Source: Phycisphaerales bacterium (GTDB taxonomy: Bacteria; Planctomycetota; Phycisphaerae; Sedimentisphaerales; Anaerobacaceae). Taken from it: a stretch of 5,397 nucleotides of DNA. Each line of letters starts with the position of its first letter. Positions within the stretch are counted from its first letter, which is position 1. This document shows, piece by piece, positions 1 through 5,014 of the stretch. The notes beneath the pieces are model-generated. The model had not been told where the DNA came from and did not search any database. It saw nothing but the letters and a program-made list of their open reading frames with translations. The DNA is taken from positions 1 to 5,397 of the forward strand of contig DQCG01000454.1 in assembly GCA_003533825.1 (NCBI GenBank), written 5' to 3'. The translations under genes were made by a program, and so were the position numbers.

Positions 1-923
1 CGAAAACCACAGAAGGCCTTAGTGCCGTCGGCGAAGGTGTACTCCATCGAGTAGACATCGATGTTCTGCCCATGATCCGTGCTGTTGGGCACCCGGCCGC
101 CCATACCTACAGCGGAGACCGGCCAACCATCCTTTATCCAGCAGCACTCGTCAATCTGATGAATGAGGTAATCGACCATGTGGCCGGACCCGATCCAGAA
201 CAGATGTATCCTGCCGAACTGGAGCTGGCTCATCAGGTCGTTGGATTTATCGCCCTGACTGCGCATCCAGCCGCCGCCTCCAAGACGGTTGGCGCGAATC
301 AGCGGAATCTCGCCCATCTCACCGCTGCGGATCTTGTCAATCAGGGCCTTTCGTGCCGGGGAATGACGGCACTGCAATCCCGCGGCGACCTTAACGTTTT
401 TATCATCGGCCAGTTCGCCGGCGCGAAGCAGCCTGTGCAGACCGCCTGGGTCAGAAGCAAACGGCTTCTCGAAAAACACATTAATACCCTTCTTAATGGC
501 GTACTCCACGTGCACCGGCCGAATGTAAGCCCGCGTTGTACACATGGCCACATCGCCTGGCCTGAGGATGTCGATGGCCTTCTTGTAGGCGTCAAAACCG
601 ATGAACTTGCGTCCTGCGCTTACGTCCACCTTGTCCGGGAACCTTTCCTTCAGCGCTTTGAGGCGCGATTCCATTCGGTCTTTATATAGATCAGCCATCG
701 CATAGAGTTTCACAGGCCCGGCGTTCGGGACGTTCAGGGCGTCGCCGACGGCGCCGGCGCCTCGACCTCCGCAACCGATCAGAGCAAGGCGAATCGTTTC
801 GTCATCGCGTGCGAAAGCAACGGGCGAGATGCTCCCGAGCACTGCAGCGCCTGCGGCCAGTGAGCCGGTGTGCCTGAGAAACTCTCGACGGTTGACTTTG
901 GATTTGTTGATAGACTTAGTCAT
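1..923 (-). CDS. Tat-exported Gfo/Idh/MocA-family oxidoreductase, 3' end outside window
   Basis: I translated this gene by hand on the minus strand. It starts with ATG at 923-921 and stays open for 307 codons plus 2 nt to the window edge. A strong Shine-Dalgarno GGAGG (929-933) lies 5 nt upstream of the ATG. The N-terminus has a twin-arginine signal (R12-R13-E-F-L, then an Ala/Gly/Leu-rich stretch to about residue 38), which predicts Tat export of a folded, cofactor-loaded enzyme. A Rossmann domain follows: glycine loop G50-C-G-G-R-G55, an acidic D78 after the second strand, and the family's E152-K153-P154 motif. The C-terminal half begins with Q184-C-R-H and contains D251-x-x-x-H255, the usual catalytic Asp/His position, inside a block ending in GMGGR (273-277). 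Family members oxidise or reduce sugars with NAD(P), and some Tat-bearing relatives (GH109) are NAD-dependent glycosidases, so the substrate cannot be named. The sequence around H255 differs from that of the two plus-strand paralogues, placing it in another subfamily. It lies downstream of the GH172 gene on the same strand but across a 330-bp gap, so it probably has its own promoter. Confidence 0.94.
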   Translation of the reverse strand, partial: MTKSINKSKVNRREFLRHTGSLAAGAAVLGSISPVAFARDDETIRLALIGCGGRGAGAVGDALNVPNAGPVKLYAMADLYKDRMESRLKALKERFPDKVDVSAGRKFIGFDAYKKAIDILRPGDVAMCTTRAYIRPVHVEYAIKKGINVFFEKPFASDPGGLHRLLRAGELADDKNVKVAAGLQCRHSPARKALIDKIRSGEMGEIPLIRANRLGGGGWMRSQGDKSNDLMSQLQFGRIHLFWIGSGHMVDYLIHQIDECCWIKDGWPVSAVGMGGRVPNSTDHGQNIDVYSMEYTFADGTKAFCGF

Positions 924-936
924 GTTTGCCTCCAAA

Positions 937-1044
937 TTAATGATGGAATTGATGGAAATTCGATTTATTGGAACATGTGTATAGCAACGTATATGGGTTA
1001 TTGCAGGCTGGAATATATAACTTAGATTTTCCGTTTAATACCAT
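937..1044 (-). CDS. possible 35-aa leader peptide upstream of the oxidoreductase gene
   Basis: On the minus strand an ATG at 1044-1042 opens 35 codons ending in TAA at 939-937. It is preceded by AGGAG (1053-1057) with an 8-nt spacer. The stop lies 13 nt before the oxidoreductase ATG, just ahead of that gene's GGAGG. The peptide begins MVLNGKSKLY, contains two cysteines (C14, C24) and several Asn and Tyr residues, and ends in FHQFHH. I recognise no family and see no signal or membrane segment. In its favour are its fit between a candidate promoter (1073-1101) and the downstream Shine-Dalgarno, which suggests a translated leader that could couple to or regulate the next gene. Against it, an AT-rich gap can carry a short ORF by chance, and its composition is not like that of the neighbouring genes. 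Confidence 0.25.
   Translation of the reverse strand: MVLNGKSKLYIPACNNPYTLLYTCSNKSNFHQFHH
985..992 (+). promoter_or_regulatory. CAACGTAT motif, copy 1 of 3 (candidate operator)
   Basis: The 8-mer CAACGTAT reads on the plus strand here, 61 nt upstream of the minus-strand oxidoreductase start. The same 8-mer, in one orientation or the other, occurs in the other two gaps at 3546-3553 and 4968-4975. I found no copy in coding sequence by eye. This is the weakest copy, because little similarity extends beyond the 8 bases, and it overlaps the possible leader ORF. The binding protein, if any, is unknown. Confidence 0.3.
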
Positions 1045-1072
1045 AAATAGTGCTCCTGGACTATAATGTCAT

Positions 1073-1101
1073 ATAATATAGGATACTGCATCCGATTTCA
1101 A
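1073..1101 (-). promoter_or_regulatory. candidate sigma70-type promoter for the minus-strand oxidoreductase gene
   Basis: On the minus strand TTGAAA (1101-1096, 5 of 6 matches to TTGACA) is followed after exactly 17 nt by TATTAT (1078-1073, 5 of 6 matches to TATAAT). The start of transcription would fall near 1066, giving an untranslated leader of about 140 nt before the ATG at 923, or about 20 nt before the possible leader ORF at 1044. Supporting it are the correct spacing and position. The weak point is that AT-rich DNA readily yields such matches and promoter rules in the presumed phylum are poorly known. Confidence 0.45.
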
Positions 1102-1157
1102 CCACTATAACGAGCGTTCCGAAAAAAATGAACCGCTTCGCAAGGCTATTTCAATAG

Positions 1158-1179
1158 ATTCCCGCCTAAAGGCAGGAAT
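1158..1179. repeat. dRS3-like palindrome (ATTCCC...GGAAT)
   Basis: ATTCCCGCC (1158-1166) pairs with GGCAGGAAT (1171-1179) across a TAAA loop. Eight of nine pairs are Watson-Crick. In minus-strand RNA the ninth is a G-U wobble, so the hairpin is fully paired in that direction. The pattern ATTCCC-N-GGGAAT followed by GAC resembles short dispersed palindromes such as Neisseria dRS3 and similar elements in many other genomes. It lies 75 nt downstream of the GH172 stop, where it could also act as a 3' hairpin protecting that mRNA, although no T run follows it on the minus strand. Whether it is repeated in this genome cannot be seen from one copy. Confidence 0.5.
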
Positions 1180-1253
1180 GACAAGTTAGGTTTTTAAAGT
1201 GCCTAAATAAGGAGACATGATGAACCGGTACAGGTTTTTCTTTGCACGCTGAC

Positions 1254-3377
1254 TTATTCTGCACGTTTATTTGCAAGAATATAATCGAGTCCGAACATAT
1301 AACTTTTCACGGCAGAAGGATTGGCGCCCAAGATTGTCACCTGGAGTTTGTTCCTGCCGCGGCCGAGCCGGCACGCGGGCAGCTTCACATCCGCAGCAAT
1401 CACGGATTGATTGTACAGATCAATCGAATCCAACTTTGTTTCCGAGTTGACGTCAATACGTACAATGCCATAATCTACGGCCTTGGTGATACCGAGTGTA
1501 ACATCATAGTCTCCTGCCTGGTCGACACCGAACTCTACGATGAGGCGGCCATTTTCTTTTGCATGTTTCCACCACAGTTGACGGTTGTTGCTCCAGCCAA
1601 TGTTCGGGATGTTCTGGATTTCCGTGGTTCCTCCGGTTCGTTCAAGAATCTTTAGAGTCTCGCCTTCGATTGCATTCTTAACCAGTCTCGGTTTGATTAT
1701 GTCCTCGACGGATCGGGGGACGGGATGTTTTGCTTCTTTCGGATCGGGTTTGACATCCCATTTTGCGTCGGGCCTGGCGTACCATAAAGTGGTCGGGGCA
1801 TAATTCATAGCAGTTTTTGCCCAATGCCATAGCTCCATATCGAACTTTATGGATTTTCCAAAGGGAATCGCATCCAAAGAACGGAACCTGGAATTGACGG
1901 TAAAGCCCGGTTTCAGATTGCCGTCGCCACTCGGCTGTGCATGAAATGCAGATTCGAAAAAGTTGGGCTTACACCAGGCATAGCCGTAGTAGTCTTCGGT
2001 GCCTGTGCCGATATGAGAAGGAAACGTCTCGCCGTCCACGTAGATTTTCTCGTCACCTTCTCCCCACCATGTATTGGCCGTATTAAAGAGCGTCAGAACA
2101 TCGCCGACGTAGTTACCTTGACCTTCAATAGTAATCCAGTTTAGATCAAATGCCCCGAAATCTTTGGTATTCTCATTGGACTGAGTTTTTATGCCGGCCC
2201 ACTGTTTCCATGCGGCGTGGAAATAGCACGAACGATTATCCCAATCCCGGGGACTGCTGAGAATTTGCCCGCGGGTCAGCTTAACCGATTCGGCGCCAAG
2301 GTTAAGGATACTGATTTTTGCCTGCTCGCGGAATGGCATTACCCAATAGCACGATAATGTATTGTCCCTGGATACGTTCGTGTACCAGGTCGAATGAGGA
2401 CGCAAGTGGTAACCGGTGCCGAAGAAATCTCCAATCGGGCACCAGACTGTGGTTTTGCCGTCGAAATCTATTTTAATGATTGTGGAGCGTAACGCCTGGG
2501 CCAGGTCATCGGCCTGTAGCTGGAACTCCAGAGCACGAACAGCTTTTTGTCCGTTTATGATAACAGAGCTTTCACCGGATGGCTGGATAGTCCCTTCTAA
2601 TGTATCTTTGTTCAAATTATTTAGGCCGGTACGTTCATTTTGTCCGAGCATCCGTTGCACTCGGTTTAGGGTAGAACGTGACTGCTGTAGTGCGTTCATG
2701 GTGAAAGACTCGACTTCCGTTCCCAGCTCATAGCTGCGATAGTTTATCTGATAGTAAAGAGCTTCACCTTTGCGTGCACCCTTGTCGATAAAGCTTTTTG
2801 TTTGGTATGTAATCTTACAGTGCTCGGCATAGGGAAGGGGCAGATATAGATTATGGCCCCGGTGCCTGTATGCGGTTTCAGGCGACACACCCTGCGACAA
2901 CGGTTCGGCAACCAACTTTCCCCCGCTGATAAGGTCGGCCATAGGGCCTTCGATTACCGGTTCTGCATTTTTGTCAAGGTAAACACGCAACGTTCCGTTG
3001 CTGAATTCGCCGCCGCCCGGCCCGTGCCATGTTGCCCAGAAACGCACGACGGCGCCCGGGCCGCCGGTATCCATTAGCACATGCTCTTTTCTGCCATTGT
3101 TGTCCTCAATTCGAATGAAGTAGCTTCGATCCGAATTGGCCCACCAGGTAGGAGAACCCGGTTCGGTCGAATTGCGGTCATAACTGCTGAACTGCCTGCA
3201 TGTATATGCCGGTTTTGGCAGCCGGGCTATACAATCACGATCGACCATTTCTTCCAGCAACGATTTAAATGTGATTGTTTTGGATTCCGCGCCTGGGGCG
3301 GCGTATGCCAAAGTGCTGCCAACACACATGGCAACAAGAATGACATATAATTGAGTGATAATCATTTTTTGCTTCAT
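1254..3377 (-). CDS. secreted DUF2961 / glycoside hydrolase family 172 protein
   Basis: This is a complete 707-residue protein with TAA at 1256-1254. The ATG at 3377-3375 is preceded by GGAGA (3383-3387) at a normal distance. Residues 1-26 form a Sec signal peptide (KQK, a hydrophobic core, probable cleavage after AYA). C18 is not in a lipobox, because Met precedes it. The mature N-terminal part has the family block SSYDRNS (64-70), GPGAVVRFW (106-114) and LRVYLD (130-135), the first beta-jelly-roll region. Next come IGDFFGTGYHLRP (315-327) and VMPFREQ (346-352), then WWGEGDE (437-443) and GTGTEDYYGYAW (457-468). E440 and E461 are 21 residues apart, the same spacing I recall for the nucleophile and acid/base (E270, E291) of the Bifidobacterium difructose-anhydride enzyme that founded GH172, so the active site appears intact. 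From about residue 570 a separate domain rich in beta strands follows, ending near VKSYMFGLDYI (690-700). Known GH172 enzymes act on fructofuranosides and D-arabinofuranosides; the substrate here is unknown. The gene is divergent from the tandem oxidoreductases. Confidence 0.92.
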   Translation of the reverse strand: MKQKMIITQLYVILVAMCVGSTLAYAAPGAESKTITFKSLLEEMVDRDCIARLPKPAYTCRQFSSYDRNSTEPGSPTWWANSDRSYFIRIEDNNGRKEHVLMDTGGPGAVVRFWATWHGPGGGEFSNGTLRVYLDKNAEPVIEGPMADLISGGKLVAEPLSQGVSPETAYRHRGHNLYLPLPYAEHCKITYQTKSFIDKGARKGEALYYQINYRSYELGTEVESFTMNALQQSRSTLNRVQRMLGQNERTGLNNLNKDTLEGTIQPSGESSVIINGQKAVRALEFQLQADDLAQALRSTIIKIDFDGKTTVWCPIGDFFGTGYHLRPHSTWYTNVSRDNTLSCYWVMPFREQAKISILNLGAESVKLTRGQILSSPRDWDNRSCYFHAAWKQWAGIKTQSNENTKDFGAFDLNWITIEGQGNYVGDVLTLFNTANTWWGEGDEKIYVDGETFPSHIGTGTEDYYGYAWCKPNFFESAFHAQPSGDGNLKPGFTVNSRFRSLDAIPFGKSIKFDMELWHWAKTAMNYAPTTLWYARPDAKWDVKPDPKEAKHPVPRSVEDIIKPRLVKNAIEGETLKILERTGGTTEIQNIPNIGWSNNRQLWWKHAKENGRLIVEFGVDQAGDYDVTLGITKAVDYGIVRIDVNSETKLDSIDLYNQSVIAADVKLPACRLGRGRNKLQVTILGANPSAVKSYMFGLDYILANKRAE

Positions 3378-3437
3378 AATGTCTCCAATTTCTACTGAAT
3401 ACCTCGACCTTATTTGCTTTATAAAAACACGAACGAT

Positions 3438-3467
3438 TTCAAACTCTAAAAGAATGCCGAATATAAT
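3438..3467 (+). promoter_or_regulatory. candidate promoter toward the tandem oxidoreductases
   Basis: TTCAAA (3438-3443, 4 of 6) and a perfect TATAAT (3462-3467) are separated by 18 nt on the plus strand. Transcription would begin near 3474, only about 10 nt before the terminator-like hairpin at 3483-3509, giving a leader of about 120 nt. Its -10 box overlaps that of the proposed minus-strand promoter. The support is sequence similarity only; the gene could instead start from a promoter downstream of the hairpin. Confidence 0.3.
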
Positions 3468-3491
3468 ACCATAATATGCAGACCTTGTTGA
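3463..3491 (-). promoter_or_regulatory. candidate promoter for the GH172 gene
   Basis: On the minus strand TCAACA (3491-3486, 4 of 6) and TATTAT (3468-3463, 5 of 6) are separated by 17 nt. Transcription would begin near 3456, about 79 nt before the GH172 ATG. The -10 element shares bases 3463-3467 with the TATAAT on the opposite strand, so the two divergent promoters, if real, could not be occupied by polymerase at the same time. Confidence 0.3.
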
Positions 3492-3509
3492 CAGAGCAGG
3501 GCTTTTTTT
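3483..3509 (+). terminator. terminator-like hairpin plus T7 upstream of the tandem oxidoreductases
   Basis: On the plus strand CCTTGTT (3483-3489) can pair with AGCAGGG (3495-3501), giving seven pairs of which two are G-U, around a GACAG loop. One C and then seven Ts (3503-3509) follow. This is the form of a weak intrinsic terminator, but it sits 84 nt upstream of the oxidoreductase start codon, not after a gene. It could attenuate transcription from the promoter at 3438-3467, or block antisense transcription coming out of the GH172 gene. The two wobble pairs make the stem weak, so chance is also possible. Confidence 0.35.
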
Positions 3510-3545
3510 CTGTTGTATCTTCTTATCTTAATTTGTAAACTCAAC

Positions 3546-3553
3546 ATACGTTG
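3546..3553 (-). promoter_or_regulatory. CAACGTAT motif, copy 2 of 3 (candidate operator)
   Basis: The plus strand reads ATACGTTG here, so CAACGTAT is on the minus strand. It forms part of an imperfect palindrome CAACATACGTTG (3542-3553), the most symmetrical of the three copies. It ends 40 nt before the start codon of the complete plus-strand oxidoreductase. In motif orientation this copy and the one at 4968-4975 share AACAACGTAT-N-T-N-GAG. It could serve the divergent GH172 gene as well. Confidence 0.35.
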
Positions 3554-3580
3554 TTTCATAGTAAAAAATAAATATACAAA

Positions 3581-3586
3581 GAAGGG
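3581..3586 (+). promoter_or_regulatory. ribosome binding site that fixes the start of the plus-strand oxidoreductase
   Basis: GAAGGG (3581-3586) lies 7 nt before ATG at 3594, which is followed directly by a second in-frame ATG at 3597. The frame is open upstream to a TTG at 3513, but those 27 extra codons would put about 35 residues in front of the twin-arginine pair. The downstream paralogue has a similar leader (GAAGGAGATAAGCAATG), which supports the 3594 or 3597 start. Confidence 0.75.
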
Positions 3587-3593
3587 CAAAGCA

Positions 3594-4925
3594 ATGATGG
3601 AAAAAAACATCACACAACGACGCCAGTTCCTAAAATCCACCGCGGCGGTTGGAATGGGTTTAGTCATTCTCCCCAGCGGTACACTCTCCGGCGCAAACGC
3701 ACCCAGCAACAAGCTCAATGTAGCCCTGATAGGGGTGGGGGGCCGGGGCCGGGCCCACCAGGGGCCTATTTCAAGCGAGAACGTCGTGGCCTTATGCGAC
3801 GTGGACGAGAACAATCTCGCTAAAGCCGCCAAGAAATTCCCAAAAGCCAGGCATTATGTCGACTGGCGCAAGTGCCTCGACCAGAAGGATTTGGATGCGG
3901 TTATCTGTTGTACCACGGACCACACACACGCTTTTGTTGCCAACTGGTCCATGAACCGCGGGCTGCATATTTTCTGTGAGAAGCCGATGGGCAACTGCGT
4001 GGAAGAAGCTCGTGTGGTCCGCGCAACCTATCTCAAGAACAAACACAAACTGGCCACACAGTGCGGCACGCAACGGCATGCCAATCCCAATTTCAACCGA
4101 GTGCGCGAGCTGATTCTGGATGGGGCCGTCGGCACATTGACGGACGTTTACGCCTGGGGCAACCGCCAGATTCCCCGGCCGGGTTACCTGCCCGCCCAGG
4201 GCGAGCCACCGAAGAATCTCCATTACGATCTGTGGATTGGGCCTTCGCCGTGGCATCCTTACAACCCGGGTTACATCGGCGGCTGCCTGAAATGGAACAT
4301 GTACTGGGACTTTGGCAGCGGCCAGATCGGCGATATGGGCAGTCATACGATGGACCTGGCATGGAACGGTATGGACACGACTCTGCCGACCACGGCCCAG
4401 GCCACAGGCGACCCGTTCAATCCCGATGTTACGCCCGTTAAGATGGAAGCCCATTTCGACATGCCGGCGAATGACTGGCGCGGCGCCATCCGGCTGGGCT
4501 GGTACCAGGGCGGCGCTATGCCCAGATCGCCCAAGCCGTATGTTGACCTCAATAAGATCGGACACGGCGTGATGTTCAAAGGCACAAAGGGCTACGTCAT
4601 TGCCGATTTCGGCTCGCGGCTGGTCCTGCCCTTTGGCGATGACGCGGATCTGACTTACTATAAGAGACGCAGTGAAGACGAGGTCATCCCCGACATGGGC
4701 CACTTCCAGAAGGAATGGGTCGATGCGTGCAAGGGTGACCTTAAGACCTCGTGCGATTTCAAGTACAGTTGCGACCTGATAGAGACGATGCTCCTGGGCC
4801 TGGTGGCCTATCGCGTCGGCAAGAAGCTCCGGTACGACGGTGATCGAGGTCGCGTAACTAACAGTGCTGAGGGCAACGATCTGCTCAGCCGTAAATATCG
4901 CCCCGGCTGGACACTCAATGGTTAA
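3594..4925 (+). CDS. Tat-exported Gfo/Idh/MocA-family oxidoreductase (first tandem copy)
   Basis: This is a complete 443-residue protein ending in TAA at 4923-4925. The N-terminus carries a near-consensus Tat signal (R9-R10-Q-F-L-K, then a hydrophobic stretch to about residue 35), predicting export in folded form with its cofactor. The Rossmann domain has the glycine loop G47-V-G-G-R-G52, an acidic D69 after the second strand (ALCDV), the block TTDHTHAF (107-114) and E129-K130-P131. The C-terminal alpha/beta domain contains D247-M-G-S-H251, the DxxxH pair that serves catalysis in the family, followed by T-M-D254. The length is normal for planctomycete members. Family reactions include NAD-dependent oxidation of sugar hydroxyls and, in GH109-like enzymes, redox-assisted glycoside cleavage; the substrate is not readable from sequence. 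A paralogue follows after 89 bp with no convincing terminator between them, so the two are probably cotranscribed. The GH172 gene is divergent upstream. Sampled stretches are more GC-rich than the GH172 gene. Confidence 0.94.
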   Translation: MMEKNITQRRQFLKSTAAVGMGLVILPSGTLSGANAPSNKLNVALIGVGGRGRAHQGPISSENVVALCDVDENNLAKAAKKFPKARHYVDWRKCLDQKDLDAVICCTTDHTHAFVANWSMNRGLHIFCEKPMGNCVEEARVVRATYLKNKHKLATQCGTQRHANPNFNRVRELILDGAVGTLTDVYAWGNRQIPRPGYLPAQGEPPKNLHYDLWIGPSPWHPYNPGYIGGCLKWNMYWDFGSGQIGDMGSHTMDLAWNGMDTTLPTTAQATGDPFNPDVTPVKMEAHFDMPANDWRGAIRLGWYQGGAMPRSPKPYVDLNKIGHGVMFKGTKGYVIADFGSRLVLPFGDDADLTYYKRRSEDEVIPDMGHFQKEWVDACKGDLKTSCDFKYSCDLIETMLLGLVAYRVGKKLRYDGDRGRVTNSAEGNDLLSRKYRPGWTLNG

Positions 4926-4967
4926 TACCGCTGATAAAACACGGCTGAATAATATCTAATCCGATAA

Positions 4968-4975
4968 CAACGTAT
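4968..4975 (+). promoter_or_regulatory. CAACGTAT motif, copy 3 of 3 (candidate operator)
   Basis: CAACGTAT reads on the plus strand in the 89-bp gap between the tandem oxidoreductases, ending 39 nt before the start codon of the second. It sits just upstream of TATAAT (4984-4989), so a bound protein would lie at the edge of the -35 region. Its flanks match the copy at 3546-3553 better than the copy at 985-992. Confidence 0.35.
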
Positions 4976-4983
4976 TTAGAGAT

Positions 4984-4989
4984 TATAAT
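4984..4989 (+). promoter_or_regulatory. isolated TATAAT box before the second tandem oxidoreductase
   Basis: A perfect TATAAT lies 25 nt before the start codon at 5015 and would start a transcript near 4996, just ahead of the Shine-Dalgarno. No -35 match is present at 16-18 nt upstream, so any activity would need an activator, perhaps bound at the CAACGTAT site beside it. Read-through from the upstream gene is equally likely. Confidence 0.2.
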
Positions 4990-5014
4990 TAAAAATAAAC
5001 GAAGGAGATAAGCA

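Larger units (their letters stand above)
924..1253. other. 330-bp AT-rich intergenic region between two minus-strand genes
   Basis: No conventional gene is visible on either strand here. Reading leftward from the GH172 stop, the region holds a dRS3-like palindrome (1158-1179), a sigma70-like promoter candidate facing the oxidoreductase gene (1073-1101), a possible short leader ORF (937-1044) and one copy of the CAACGTAT motif (985-992). I saw no clear intrinsic terminator for the GH172 gene: the palindrome is not followed by a T run in the minus direction. The stretch from about 930 to 1110 is much richer in A+T than the flanking genes, as expected for a control region. Confidence 0.7.

Noticed and set aside
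72..689. Open frame of 205 codons on the plus strand at the left edge.
   Set aside because: It lies antisense to the minus-strand oxidoreductase, whose motifs are all intact. I see no family features in the plus-strand product.
1062..1077. Two plus-strand TATAAT boxes 10 bp apart (1062-1067 and 1072-1077).
   Set aside because: Neither has a -35 match at 16-18 nt, and no plus-strand gene follows. The second overlaps the better-supported minus-strand -10 element.
1217..1252. Plus-strand mini-ORF with AAGGAG and ATGATG, 11 codons, ending at TGA just after the GH172 stop.
   Set aside because: The Shine-Dalgarno looks good, but the peptide is tiny, no plus-strand promoter with a -35 is evident and nothing lies downstream to regulate. 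It is most likely chance or a gene-start relic.
3488..3493. Perfect TTGACA on the plus strand before the tandem oxidoreductases.
   Set aside because: The best downstream -10 (TTGTAT, 3 of 6) is 19 nt away, and the TTGACA lies in the stem and loop of the terminator-like hairpin, so it is probably coincidental.
3513..3593. Upstream TTG extension of the first tandem oxidoreductase by 27 codons.
   Set aside because: It would bury the twin-arginine signal about 35 residues in, and the TTG lacks a ribosome binding site, whereas ATG 3594 has GAAGGG and matches the paralogue's leader.
3792..4703. Long open frame (303 codons) antisense to the oxidoreductase gene.
   Set aside because: It is a shadow of a GC-rich coding frame. 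The opposite strand has the Tat signal, glycine loop, EKP and DxxxH in order, and the antisense product has no recognisable motif.
4926..4946. Possible terminator hairpin after the first tandem oxidoreductase (CCG...CGG).
   Set aside because: Only three pairs form around an 11-nt loop and no T run follows.
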